In this document: positions 16,421 through 25,491 of the stretch, piece after piece
Layout: each line of letters begins with the position of its first letter
Numbering within the stretch: position 1 is the stretch's first letter
NCBI GenBank assembly: GCA_023663365.1
Contig: JAMPHP010000001.1
Coordinates: forward strand, 978,062 to 1,027,157
DNA from: Muribaculaceae bacterium
GTDB taxonomy: Bacteria > Bacteroidota > Bacteroidia > Bacteroidales > Muribaculaceae
DNA length: 49,096 nt
Direction: 5' to 3'
Made by a program: the position numbers and the translations under genes
Notes under the pieces: generated by a model
What the model saw: the letters and a program-made list of their open reading frames with translations, nothing else
The model's database searches: none
Told to the model about the DNA's origin: nothing

Positions 16421-17365
16421 ATGAACAAAACCAAACTGTGGCGCACCACGCGCGACTACTTTTTCATCACCTTCGGCATGGCACTCTATGCCCTTGGTTT
16501 CTGCGGCTTTATCCTGCCTGAGAAGGTGGTAATAGGCGGCCTTGCCGGTATCGGCACCATCATCTACTTCCTCACGGGCATTCCTGTGGCAATATCGCAG
16601 TATGCGCTCAACCTTATATTGCTCGCCATTGCATATAAGGTTGTAGGCAAGCGCTTTGTGCTCGGCACCATCTATGGTGCCACGATGATATCGGTTTTCA
16701 TCGGCATCTTCCAGCCGCTTTTTGCCAACGGATTTACCCAAGAACCGTTCATGAATGTGGTGATAGGCGGCATCTGCGCCGGTCTGGGCGTGGGCATTGC
16801 TTTCACGCACAACGGCTCGAGCGGCGGCACCGACATCGTGGCCGCTATGGTGTCGAAGTACACCAACGTGAGCATAGGCCGCATGATGCTCTACACCGAC
16901 GTGATAGTGATTTCGTCGTCGTTCTTTATCTTCCACCATATCGATCTCGTGGTATACGGCTATGTGGTGCTCATCCTTGCCTCCTACGTTGCCGACATGG
17001 TAATAAACACCAACCGGCAGGCGGTGCAGTTCACCATCTTCTCGCAGAAATGGCAGGAGATAGCCACCGCAATCAACAACGATGCCAAGCGCGGCTGCAC
17101 CGTGCTCACCGGCATGGGCTGGTACTCCAAGCAGGAAGTGAAAGTGCTTCTGGTGATGTGCCGCAAGATAGAGTCGGTGACCATCTCGCGCATAATCAAG
17201 TCCATCGACCCCGATGCTTTCACCACGCAGTGCAATGTCAACGGTGTCTACGGCAAGGGCTTCGACGACCTCAAGGTGAAGATGAAAGTGCCACATCCGC
17301 CAAGGCAAGTCGCCGACAAGAGCATCAGTGGCGAAATCACGGCACATATACCTCCTAAAATCTGA
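16421..17365 (+). CDS. YitT family membrane protein
   Basis: A 314-residue inner-membrane protein with about five N-terminal transmembrane helices (starting DYFFITFGMALYALGFCGFI) and a soluble C-terminal DUF2179 domain (VKVLLVMCRKIESVTISRII, then DPDAFTTQCNVNGVYGKGF). The segment FTHNGSSGGTDIVAAMVSKY is a family signature. ATG 16421 (MNKTKLWRTTRDYF) is preferred over longer frames that run through the promoter. YitT proteins have no settled function; transport has been proposed. It ends 6 nt before the DUF4492 gene. Confidence 0.92.
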   Translation: MNKTKLWRTTRDYFFITFGMALYALGFCGFILPEKVVIGGLAGIGTIIYFLTGIPVAISQYALNLILLAIAYKVVGKRFVLGTIYGATMISVFIGIFQPLFANGFTQEPFMNVVIGGICAGLGVGIAFTHNGSSGGTDIVAAMVSKYTNVSIGRMMLYTDVIVISSSFFIFHHIDLVVYGYVVLILASYVADMVINTNRQAVQFTIFSQKWQEIATAINNDAKRGCTVLTGMGWYSKQEVKVLLVMCRKIESVTISRIIKSIDPDAFTTQCNVNGVYGKGFDDLKVKMKVPHPPRQVADKSISGEITAHIPPKI

Positions 17366-17371
17366 CACACC

Positions 17372-17605
17372 GTGGAGAAGCAAACCGGGTTCTTTCGCCG
17401 CGCTCTGGCCCTATACACCGACGGCTTCCGCTCGATGACAATCGGACGCAAGCTGTGGGCGCTCATCATAGTGAAGCTCGTGATATTTTTCGCGATACTC
17501 AAGCTATTCTTCTTCCCCGACATTCTTGCCACACGCTACGACAGCGACGAAGAGCGCGCCGCCGCCGTGCGCGAGGCGCTCGCATCGCCGGGTCAAAAGA
17601 ATTAA
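17372..17605 (+). CDS. DUF4492 small membrane protein linked to cytochrome bd
   Basis: A 77-residue protein with one transmembrane helix (LWALIIVKLVIFFAILKLFF, about residues 28-47) preceded by an amphipathic FFRRALALYTDGFRSMTIG segment. DUF4492 proteins are commonly encoded just before cydA in Bacteroidetes, and here the gene ends 21 nt before cydA. The start is GTG 17372. It may be an assembly factor or small subunit of the oxidase, by analogy with CydX; that is inference from position and size. Confidence 0.85.
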   Translation: MEKQTGFFRRALALYTDGFRSMTIGRKLWALIIVKLVIFFAILKLFFFPDILATRYDSDEERAAAVREALASPGQKN

Positions 17606-17626
17606 AATCCTAAAACCCTAATACTT

Positions 17627-19192
17627 ATGAACGATTTACTCAGCTTAGTCGATTGGTCGAGGGCACAATTCGCTCTCACAGCCATGTATCACTGGCTCTT
17701 TGTGCCTCTCACGATAGGACTGTCGGTGATAGTGGCTATCATGGAGACCATCTATGTGCGCACGGGTGAAGAGCGCTGGAAAGGTATCACCAAGTTCTGG
17801 ATGACTCTCTTCGGCATCAACTTCGCCTGCGGTGTTGCCACCGGCCTCATCCTTGAATTTGAATTCGGCACCAACTGGTCGAACTACAGTTGGTTCGTGG
17901 GCGATATCTTCGGCGCTCCGCTCGCCATCGAGGGCATCCTGGCCTTCTTCATGGAGGCAACCTTTGTGGCAGTGATGTTCTTCGGTTGGAACAAAGTGAG
18001 CCGCCGCTTCCACCTTACCGCCACATGGCTCACCGCCCTGGGCGTGTCGCTCTCGGCACTGTGGATTCTTGTGGCCAACGCATGGATGCAGTACCCCGTG
18101 GGCATGGAATTCGACCCGGCACAGATGCGCAATGTGATGAGCGACTTCTGGGCCGTAGCCCTCAGCCCGGTGGCTATCAACAAGTTCTTCCACGCCGTGT
18201 TCAGCGGCTGGTGCCTTGCCGGCGTCTTTGTGGTAGGCGTGAGCTCATGGCTCCTGTGGCGCCGCCGCAATGTCGATGCCGCCAAGTGCTCGCTCCGCAT
18301 AGGCACATGGGTAGGCCTCGCCGGCATCCTCCTCACACTCTGGACCGGCCACGGCTCGGCAGTACAGGTATCGCGCGTGCAGCCCATGAAACTCGCCGCC
18401 ATGGAAGGTCTCTACCACGGTTCGGTGGGCCAGGATCTCGTGGGCGTGGGTGTACTCCGCCCCGAAAGTGAGCGCACCGCCGCCGACCCCATGCTCTTCA
18501 GCATCGACATCCCCAAAGGTCTCTCCTACCTCATCTACTCCGACGGCGACCACTTCGTGCCCGGCATCAACGACCTTATCGATGGCATAAGCATCACCGC
18601 CGAGGGCGACACCGTGCGCGGCCTCAGCTACGCCGACAAAATCGCCATCGGCAAAGCCGCTCAGGATGCCCTGCGCGACTACTCCGAAGCATCGAAAGCT
18701 GGCGACGAGGCTGCAATGGCTGCTGCTGCCGCCAAGGTGAAAGAGAACTTCGCTTACTTCGGCTACGGCTATCTGCCTTCGCCCGAGGCCGCCGTGCCCA
18801 ACGTGAGCATGACCTTCTACTCCTTCCGCATCATGGTGATGGCCGGCGGCTATCTGCTGGCGCTCTTCGTGCTGCTACTCTTCGTGAGCTACCGCCGCGA
18901 CAGCGTGCTCGAGAAAGCATGGCTGTGCTGGCTTGGCATGATATCGGTAGCCGTGGTGTGGGTATGCAGCCAAGCCGGATGGGTTCTGGCCGAAGTAGGC
19001 CGTCAGCCCTGGGTAATCCAGGACCTCATGCCTACTAACGCCGCCATCTCAGGCATCCCGGCATCGTCGGTGCAGTTCACCTTCTGGCTCTTCGCCGCCA
19101 TCTTCACCGGGCTGCTCATCGCCGAAATCAGCATCATGCTCCGCTTCATCAGCTCGGCATCAAAAACAAATATTGAAGACCCAAAACATTAA
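17627..19192 (+). CDS. cydA: Cytochrome bd ubiquinol oxidase subunit I
   Basis: A 521-residue membrane subunit that oxidises quinol and holds haems b558, b595 and d. His22 in ALTAMYHWLFVPLTIGLS corresponds to the first haem ligand of E. coli CydA, and the GRQPW motif is near residues 457-461. The quinol-side loop between about residues 250 and 390 is rich in short acidic and Ala-rich stretches. Cytochrome bd has high oxygen affinity and lets anaerobes scavenge traces of oxygen. It is followed by cydB after 13 nt. Confidence 0.96.
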   Translation: MNDLLSLVDWSRAQFALTAMYHWLFVPLTIGLSVIVAIMETIYVRTGEERWKGITKFWMTLFGINFACGVATGLILEFEFGTNWSNYSWFVGDIFGAPLAIEGILAFFMEATFVAVMFFGWNKVSRRFHLTATWLTALGVSLSALWILVANAWMQYPVGMEFDPAQMRNVMSDFWAVALSPVAINKFFHAVFSGWCLAGVFVVGVSSWLLWRRRNVDAAKCSLRIGTWVGLAGILLTLWTGHGSAVQVSRVQPMKLAAMEGLYHGSVGQDLVGVGVLRPESERTAADPMLFSIDIPKGLSYLIYSDGDHFVPGINDLIDGISITAEGDTVRGLSYADKIAIGKAAQDALRDYSEASKAGDEAAMAAAAAKVKENFAYFGYGYLPSPEAAVPNVSMTFYSFRIMVMAGGYLLALFVLLLFVSYRRDSVLEKAWLCWLGMISVAVVWVCSQAGWVLAEVGRQPWVIQDLMPTNAAISGIPASSVQFTFWLFAAIFTGLLIAEISIMLRFISSASKTNIEDPKH

Positions 19193-19205
19193 TTACCCCT
19201 CGAAT

Positions 19206-20342
19206 ATGGAAACAATAGAAATGCTACAGGCCTACTGGTGGCTTATCATCGCCGTTCTCGGGGCGGCATTAGTGTTCCTGCTCTTTGTGCAGGGCGGTCA
19301 GTCGATGCTCTACTGCAAGATGACTGAGGGCGAACGCCAGCTCATGGTGAACTCGCTCGGCCGCAAATGGGAGTTCACCTACACTACGCTGGCAGTGTTC
19401 GGCGGCGCTTTCTTCGCCTCCTTTCCCCTCTTCTACAGCACCAGCTTCGGCGGTGCCTACTGGCTGTGGCTGCTCATCCTCATCAGCTTCGTGCTTCAGG
19501 CCGTGAGCTATGAGTTCAGGCGCAAGCGCGGCAATATCTACGGCACCCGCACCTACGACGGCTTCCTGATGTTCAACGGCCTTGTGGGCTGCGTGCTCCT
19601 CGGTGTGGCTGTGGGCACGCTCTTCTTCGGCGGAGCGTTCACCGTGACCAAGACCAACATTCTTGACGGCAGCGCCCCCGTGATTTCGCAGTGGGCTCCC
19701 TCACACGGGCTCGAAGCCATCGCCTGCTGGAAAAATCTGCTGCTGGGCTTCGCAGTGTTCTTCCTCGCACGCACCATGGCCAGCCTTTACTTCATCAACA
19801 ACATCGCCAACAACGCCACCTTCACCGCACGCATCCGCCGCAAGGCCCTCGTCAACGGCCTCATCTTCGCCGTGCTCTTCGTGGCCTTCCTCGTAGTGCT
19901 TCTGCTCAGCAACGGCGTGCGCCACACTGCCGCCGGATTTGTGGTCGAGCCCAATCTCTACCTCCACAATCTCCTCGACATGTGGTGGCTCACAGTGGTA
20001 CTGCTTTTGGGTGTGGTAGCAGCGCTCTACGGCATCTTCCGCGCAGCCTTCGACAGCAGCTGGCGCGCCGGCATCTGGTACGCCGGCTTCGGTGCCGCCG
20101 CCGTGGTGGCCGTGCTCTTCTGCATCGCCGGATATGCCGGCACAGCCTACCTGCCCTCCACCACCGACATCAACTCCTCGCTCACGATAGCCAACAGCTC
20201 ATCGTCGGAGTTCACCCTCACCACCATGAGCTTCGTGTCGGTGCTTGTGCCCTTTGTACTGGCATATATCTGGTATGTGTGGCGCAAAATGAACGCCAAG
20301 CCACTCACCGAGAAAGAGCTCGAGACCGAGCACGGATATTGA
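19206..20342 (+). CDS. cydB: Cytochrome bd ubiquinol oxidase subunit II
   Basis: A 378-residue subunit with about eight or nine transmembrane helices. ATG 19206 (METIEMLQAYWWLIIAVLG) is the natural start; a longer frame overlaps cydA. FVQGGQSMLY near residues 26-35, RRKRGNIYGTRTYD near the third helix and the many conserved Trp/Phe segments fit Bacteroidetes CydB. It pairs with CydA. Confidence 0.95.
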   Translation: METIEMLQAYWWLIIAVLGAALVFLLFVQGGQSMLYCKMTEGERQLMVNSLGRKWEFTYTTLAVFGGAFFASFPLFYSTSFGGAYWLWLLILISFVLQAVSYEFRRKRGNIYGTRTYDGFLMFNGLVGCVLLGVAVGTLFFGGAFTVTKTNILDGSAPVISQWAPSHGLEAIACWKNLLLGFAVFFLARTMASLYFINNIANNATFTARIRRKALVNGLIFAVLFVAFLVVLLLSNGVRHTAAGFVVEPNLYLHNLLDMWWLTVVLLLGVVAALYGIFRAAFDSSWRAGIWYAGFGAAAVVAVLFCIAGYAGTAYLPSTTDINSSLTIANSSSSEFTLTTMSFVSVLVPFVLAYIWYVWRKMNAKPLTEKELETEHGY

Positions 20343-20361
20343 GAAGATATGAACCCTGAGT

Positions 20362-20394
20362 GATGAGATATGAGTATTTGGCTTATATCTCATC
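20362..20394. repeat. Inverted repeat between cydB and yigZ
   Basis: A 13-bp stem with one mismatch (20362-20374 with 20382-20394) and a 7-nt loop is followed by CTCATCTCTCAT-type low-complexity DNA up to the next start codon. There is no good U-run, so it is not a clear terminator for cydB. Confidence 0.7.
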
Positions 20395-20432
20395 TCTCAT
20401 CTCTCAACAACTCATAGCTCAAAACTCATAAC

Positions 20433-21020
20433 TTGAAATACTCCACCCTCGCCGCCCCCTCCGAAGCCATCTTCAAGGAGAAGATGAGCAAGTTTCTGGC
20501 CTTCGCGCACCCCGTGAGCAGTGCCGCCGAGGCCAAGGAAGTCGTGGCCGAATATCAGCGGCGCTACCACGACGCCCGGCATGTGTGCTGGGCCTACATG
20601 ATAGGCTCGGCGCGGACCGAGTTCCTGTCGAGCGACAACGGCGAGCCCTCCGGCACGGCCGGCAAGCCTATCCTGGGGCAAATCAACTCATTCGGCATCA
20701 CCGACACCGTGATTGTGGTAGTGCGCTACTTCGGCGGCATCAAGCTCGGCACCTCGGGGCTGATAGCAGCCTATCATGAAGCGGCACGCCTCGCCCTGGC
20801 CGAGGCAGAAATCATTGAGTGCCACGACATGACCGACATATCGTTCACTTTTCCATATCTTGCCATGAACGATGTGATGCGCCTCACCAAAAGCTGCGAT
20901 GTGAGCATCGTGGAGCAGGCGTTCGACAACAGCTGCTCGATGACTCTTCGTGCTCGCCTCGACGATGCTGACGCACTGCGCGCCCGCCTGGCCGACATCG
21001 ACGGCGTGTGCATAGATTGA
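20433..21020 (+). CDS. YigZ/IMPACT family protein
   Basis: A 195-residue protein of the UPF0029 family. KMSKFLAFAHPVSSAAEAKE near the N-terminus, HVCWAYMIG, and the signature SDNGEPSGTAGKPIL followed by VIVVVRYFGGIKLGTSGLI are textbook. A C-terminal DUF1949-like domain follows. Bacterial members have no agreed biochemical role. The start is TTG 20433 (read MKYSTLAAPSEA), since an in-frame TAG stands at 20415-20417 and no ATG intervenes. Confidence 0.9.
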   Translation: MKYSTLAAPSEAIFKEKMSKFLAFAHPVSSAAEAKEVVAEYQRRYHDARHVCWAYMIGSARTEFLSSDNGEPSGTAGKPILGQINSFGITDTVIVVVRYFGGIKLGTSGLIAAYHEAARLALAEAEIIECHDMTDISFTFPYLAMNDVMRLTKSCDVSIVEQAFDNSCSMTLRARLDDADALRARLADIDGVCID

Positions 21021-21065
21021 AAGCAAAGGTTGAAACAACTTTTAAGGCTGAAAAATCGTTCATTA

Positions 21066-21097
21066 TTTGATTTATACAAATTTAAGTGTTAATTTTG
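21066..21097 (+). promoter_or_regulatory. Trigger factor promoter
   Basis: TTTG (21066-21069), 20-nt spacer, TAATTTTG (21090-21097): perfect -33/-7 pair, about 70 nt before the ATG at 21170. Confidence 0.75.
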
Positions 21098-21169
21098 CAC
21101 TTCGGTAAAGGGGCAAAATCCTTTCCGACACGTTTTAGACAACATAAACATCTGTAATATAAATACATA

Positions 21170-22576
21170 ATGGACGTAACACTCGAAAAGACGAGCGAGC
21201 TCGAAGGCTTGATCGTCGTTAAAATCGAAGAAGCCGATTATGCCAACCGCGTGAAGAAGGAGCTTAAGACAATCGGCGAAACCCGCCAGATTCCCGGCTT
21301 CCGCAAAGGCCATGTTGATATGAACCAGCTGCGCAAACGCTTCGGCAACGAAGTGAAGGCTCACGTACTCAATGAAGTATCGGCCGACGCATGCCTCAAA
21401 TACATCGAAGACAACAAGCTCGACCTCCTCGGCCAGCCTATCCCCGCCGACCATGAAGCAATCGACCTCGATGCCAAGGACTACACCTTCAGCTACGAAG
21501 TAGGCTTCGCCCCCGAGCTCAACATCAACCTCGCCGAGGCTACCTTGCCCTTCTACAACATCGAAGTCACCGACCAGATGATCGACGAGCAGGACAAGAA
21601 CATGCGCCAGCAGGCCGGCGAGCAGGTTCCCGCACAGGAGTACGCCGAGCGCGCCCTCGTGAAAGGCTCCATCATGCAGCTCAACGAAGACGGCAGCATC
21701 AAGGAAGGCGACGACGCCATCCAGGTGACCGACGGCATCCTCGCTCCCTTCCTCTTCAAGAGCGCCGACGAGGCCAAGAAGTTTGAAGGCACCAAGGTAG
21801 GCGACAAGGTCGTGTTCGACGCTTTCGCTACCTGCGACGGCAACGAGGCCGAAATCGCCTCCATGCTCCACATCAACCGCGACGAGGTGGAGAAAGCCCG
21901 CGGCAACTTCGAGATCACCATCACCGAATTTATCGTGAACAAGCCCGCCGAACTCGGCCAGGAATACTACGACAAGGTATTCGGTGCCGATAAGGTTCAC
22001 AACGAAGAAGAGTACCGCAAGGCCGTAGCCGAGCTCATCGCACGCGCTCTCCAGCCCAACAGCACTCAGCTCTTCACCCGCCAGGCCGAGGACTACCTCA
22101 TGGAGACCTACGGCGCAGGCATGGCCCTCCCTGTGGCTTTCCTCCGCAAGTTCATGCTCCGCACCAACAGCGAAATCAAAGAGGAAGACATCGACGGCGT
22201 GGTAGAGCGCAACATCCCCGCCATCAAGTGGGAAATCATCGAGAACAAGGTTGCCGAGAAGCTCGAAGTGAAGATCAACGAAGACGACGTGAAAGCTGCT
22301 GCCCGCGCCTATGGCATGGAGCAGCTCCAGCAGTACGGCATGGCTCACATGGCCGACCAGATGCTCGACTACTTCACCGAGAATATGCTCAAGGATGAGA
22401 AGCAGCGTCGCCAGCTCGTGCACGTGGCTTTCAACAACAAGCTCTTCGCCGCTATCCACAACACCGTGAAGCTCGACGAAAAGACTATCAGCCTTGACGA
22501 ATTCCGCGCCCTCGTAGCAGACCTCAACAACGCCTCCGGCGCCGAAGTTGCCGCTGAGGAAACTCCCGCAGAATAA
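21170..22576 (+). CDS. tig: Trigger factor
   Basis: A 468-residue ribosome-associated chaperone and peptidyl-prolyl isomerase. The N-terminal ribosome-docking loop is IPGFRKGHVD (about residues 42-51), close to the GFRKGKVP signature. The middle carries a degenerate FKBP domain and the C-terminal half is helical and acidic, with a Gln/Met-rich region near QLQQYGMAHMADQMLDYF. It is slightly longer than E. coli trigger factor (432). It has its own promoter and terminator. Confidence 0.95.
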   Translation: MDVTLEKTSELEGLIVVKIEEADYANRVKKELKTIGETRQIPGFRKGHVDMNQLRKRFGNEVKAHVLNEVSADACLKYIEDNKLDLLGQPIPADHEAIDLDAKDYTFSYEVGFAPELNINLAEATLPFYNIEVTDQMIDEQDKNMRQQAGEQVPAQEYAERALVKGSIMQLNEDGSIKEGDDAIQVTDGILAPFLFKSADEAKKFEGTKVGDKVVFDAFATCDGNEAEIASMLHINRDEVEKARGNFEITITEFIVNKPAELGQEYYDKVFGADKVHNEEEYRKAVAELIARALQPNSTQLFTRQAEDYLMETYGAGMALPVAFLRKFMLRTNSEIKEEDIDGVVERNIPAIKWEIIENKVAEKLEVKINEDDVKAAARAYGMEQLQQYGMAHMADQMLDYFTENMLKDEKQRRQLVHVAFNNKLFAAIHNTVKLDEKTISLDEFRALVADLNNASGAEVAAEETPAE

Positions 22577-22598
22577 CAATCAATTCCGCATAAATCAC

Positions 22599-22637
22599 AC
22601 CGGGCTGCCCCTTTCGGAGCAGCCCGGTCGCTTTTTT
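22599..22637 (+). terminator. Intrinsic terminator of tig
   Basis: A perfect 10-bp GC-rich stem (22599-22608 with 22619-22628) with a 10-nt loop and a T6 run (22632-22637). It separates tig from the convergent sugar operon. Confidence 0.92.
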
Positions 22638-22647
22638 AATACTCTAA

Positions 22648-24144
22648 TCACTCTACGCACTCGCGCCTGGAAGCACGACGGCTCCAGAGCTCCGACATCT
22701 GCTCGAGCGTCTTGCCCTTGGTTTCCGGCACGAGACGGTAGACAAATATGGCCGCCAGCACGCATATCACGCCATAGAGCGCATACACGAATAGATGGCC
22801 GAACTTATCGCCCATGCCGGGAACACTCATGTTGTACATCGGCACGAAGGTCGACGACACTATGAAGTTGAATATCCACTGGAAAGCAACGGCAATAGCA
22901 ACGGCGGCCGAGCGGATTGTATTCGGAAATATCTCGGAGATGAGCACCCAGCATATCGGGCCCCAGGAGAACATAAACGATGCCGAATAGACCATGATGC
23001 TCATCACCGGAACTATGGCAGGCAGCTCCACCACATTGGCAAGAGCCACGCCAAAAGCGCCTACAGCCATTCCTGCCGAGCCCCAGATGAGCAGCGGCTT
23101 GCGGCCAAGACGCTCTACGGTGAAGACGGCGAAGAGCGTAAAGACGATGTTGACCACACCCATCACCACAGTCTGCACCATGGGGTTGCCCATACCCATC
23201 GACTCAAAGATGCGGGGAGCATAGTAGAGCACGGCATTGATGCCCACGGCCTGCTGGAACACCGACAGCATCACGCCGATGAATATCACAAGCACGCCGT
23301 AGGAGAAGAGTCGCTCGGAGCGCACAGCCACGGTGCTTTTGATTGACTCGAGGATGGCACCGGCTTTGGCAGTGCCGTTGATTTTGCCGAGGATGGCGAG
23401 GGCACGGCTGTCCTTGCCCGTAAGGGCGAGGTAGCGGGGCGACTCAGGCACAAAGCACACGAGGATGGCGAAGATGGCTGCCACAAAGGCTTCGGAGCCG
23501 AACATATAGCGCCAGCCTGTGGATATCGTCCACGGATCGCTCGCGGGGTGCACCTGATAGAGGGTCTCGCCGATTTTCTCAATCACGGGGTTGGTGTGCT
23601 CTCCAAGGATGAGGAAGTTCACGAAATATACCACGAGCTGGCCGAAGATGATTGCGAATTGGTTCCACGACACGAGAGTGCCGCGGAGGTCTGACGGCGC
23701 CACTTCGGCTATATACATGGGGCAGATAGCCGAGGCCAGACCAACGCCGACGCCACCGATGATGCGGTAGGCGTTGAAAGCAAGCAGCAGTGCCGCCGAG
23801 GGCTCGCCATAGGCAAAGAAGAAGAATTCAGGGCGATATGAACCCACTGCCGACACAAGAAAGAGCAATGCCGCCAGAAAGAGTGCGGGCTTGCGGCCAA
23901 GGCGGCCGGCGATGAAGCCCGAAAGCGCGCTGCCGAGGATGCACCCGAGCAGTGCGCTCGACGAGGTGATGCCATGGATGGCATCGGTGTACACAAAGTC
24001 GTCGGCACCGAGGAAGAAGGCCTGAAGACCTTTCTCGGCACCCGATATCACGGCTGTGTCGTAGCCGAAAAGAAGGCCGCCGAGCACGGCTACCCCCACG
24101 ATGGAGAATAGATATGCCCGGCTGCCGGTATTGCTTGATGCCAT
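22648..24144 (-). CDS. Sugar porter MFS transporter, probably D-xylose/H+ symporter
   Basis: A 498-residue, 12-helix sugar porter. Family marks are GGLLFGYDTAVISGAEKG in helix 1, GRLGRKPAL after helix 2, PESPRYLALTGK before the central loop, FQQAVGINAVLYYAPRIFE in helix 7, ERLGRKPLL after helix 8 and VPETKGKTLEQM at the end. Sitting 12 nt after xylA as the last gene of the operon, it most likely imports xylose like E. coli XylE; specificity is inferred from context. Confidence 0.93.
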   Translation of the reverse strand: MASSNTGSRAYLFSIVGVAVLGGLLFGYDTAVISGAEKGLQAFFLGADDFVYTDAIHGITSSSALLGCILGSALSGFIAGRLGRKPALFLAALLFLVSAVGSYRPEFFFFAYGEPSAALLLAFNAYRIIGGVGVGLASAICPMYIAEVAPSDLRGTLVSWNQFAIIFGQLVVYFVNFLILGEHTNPVIEKIGETLYQVHPASDPWTISTGWRYMFGSEAFVAAIFAILVCFVPESPRYLALTGKDSRALAILGKINGTAKAGAILESIKSTVAVRSERLFSYGVLVIFIGVMLSVFQQAVGINAVLYYAPRIFESMGMGNPMVQTVVMGVVNIVFTLFAVFTVERLGRKPLLIWGSAGMAVGAFGVALANVVELPAIVPVMSIMVYSASFMFSWGPICWVLISEIFPNTIRSAAVAIAVAFQWIFNFIVSSTFVPMYNMSVPGMGDKFGHLFVYALYGVICVLAAIFVYRLVPETKGKTLEQMSELWSRRASRRECVE

Positions 24145-24156
24145 GTGCGATGCCGA

Positions 24157-25473
24157 TTACACGTACATGTTCACGATAGCTTCGTAGAGCTCCTGCTTGC
24201 CCGAGGTCTGGGCGGGCTCGCCGTGTTCCTTGGCGTAGGCCACGAGGTTCTCGAGGGTGAGCTTGCCTTCCTCGAACTCCTTGCCTTTGCCGCCGTCAAA
24301 GGAAGCGTAGCGGTCGGCCATCATCTTCTTGTAGGGCGATTTCTCGAGCACTTCGGCAGCGCTGAGCAGGGCGCGTGCCATGGCATCCATGCCTGCGATG
24401 TGGGCGATGAAGATATCTTCGGGATCGGTGGAGTTGCGGCGTGTCTTGGCATCGAAGTTGGTGCCGCCGTTGCCGAGGCCGCCGTTGCGGATAATCTGCA
24501 TCATGGCCTGGGTGAGCTCGTAGTTGTCGATGGGGAACTGGTCGGTGTCCCAGCCGTTCTGGTAGTCGCCGCGGTTGGCGTCGATGCTGCCGAGCATACC
24601 GTTGTCGACAGCCACGGCGAGCTCATGCTCGAAGGTGTGGCCGGCGAGTGTGGCGTGGTTCACCTCGATATTGACCTTGAAGTCCTTGTCGAGTCCGTGT
24701 GCCTTGAGGAAGCCGATCACGGTCTCGGTGTCGACATCGTACTGGTGCTTGGTGGGCTCCATGGGCTTGGGTTCGATTAGGAATGTGCCGGTGAAGCCTT
24801 TGGCGCGGGCGTAGTCGCGGGCCATGGTGAGCATGGTGGCCAGATGCTCTTTCTCGCGCTTCTGGTCGGTGTTGAGCAGGCTCATGTAGCCTTCGCGGCC
24901 GCCCCAGAACACATAGTTCCGGCCGCCGAGCTCAATGGTGGCGTCGATGGCGTTCTTGATCTGCACGGCAGCGCGGGCCACGACGTCGAAGTCGGGGTTT
25001 GTGGCGGCGCCGTTCATATAGCGGGCGTGGCTGAATACGTTTGCCGTGCCCCAGAGGTTCTTGATGCCGGTGGCGGCCATCTTCTCCTTGATGTAGGCTA
25101 CGACGGCCTTCATGTTGGCCTCGTACTCTTCGATGGAGTTGCCTTCGCTCACGAGGTCTACGTCGTGGAAGCAGAAGTACTCCACACCGAGCTTCTGCAT
25201 GATTTCGAAGCCGGCATCGACTTTCTGCTTGGCGATGGTCACGGCATCGGTGCCTTCATTCCAGGGGAAGGTCTTGGTGCCACCGCCGAACTGGTCGGCA
25301 CCTTCGGCACAGAGGGTGTGCCACCATGCCATGGCAAACTTTAGCCATTCTTTCATCGGTTTGCCAAGGACCACACGCTCGGCATCGTAGTAGCGGTATG
25401 CCAGAGGGTTATAGCTTTCTGTACCCTCAAATTTGATTTTTCCTATTGAAGGAAAATATTCTTTCTTTTCCAT
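24157..25473 (-). CDS. xylA: Xylose isomerase
   Basis: A 438-residue class II xylose isomerase converting D-xylose to D-xylulose. The catalytic His lies in FCFHDVDLV and metal-binding residues in [29 protein letters not shown] and the late [15 protein letters not shown] segment. [20 protein letters not shown] is a family signature. It lies between xylB and the symporter, with gaps of 18 and 12 nt. Confidence 0.97.
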   Translation of the reverse strand: MEKKEYFPSIGKIKFEGTESYNPLAYRYYDAERVVLGKPMKEWLKFAMAWWHTLCAEGADQFGGGTKTFPWNEGTDAVTIAKQKVDAGFEIMQKLGVEYFCFHDVDLVSEGNSIEEYEANMKAVVAYIKEKMAATGIKNLWGTANVFSHARYMNGAATNPDFDVVARAAVQIKNAIDATIELGGRNYVFWGGREGYMSLLNTDQKREKEHLATMLTMARDYARAKGFTGTFLIEPKPMEPTKHQYDVDTETVIGFLKAHGLDKDFKVNIEVNHATLAGHTFEHELAVAVDNGMLGSIDANRGDYQNGWDTDQFPIDNYELTQAMMQIIRNGGLGNGGTNFDAKTRRNSTDPEDIFIAHIAGMDAMARALLSAAEVLEKSPYKKMMADRYASFDGGKGKEFEEGKLTLENLVAYAKEHGEPAQTSGKQELYEAIVNMYV

Positions 25474-25491
25474 AGTATTTTGAAGATTGTA

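Noticed and set aside
21089..22579. A 496-codon open frame antisense to trigger factor
   Set aside because: The plus strand encodes a clear trigger factor with its own promoter and terminator; the antisense frame is a composition artefact.
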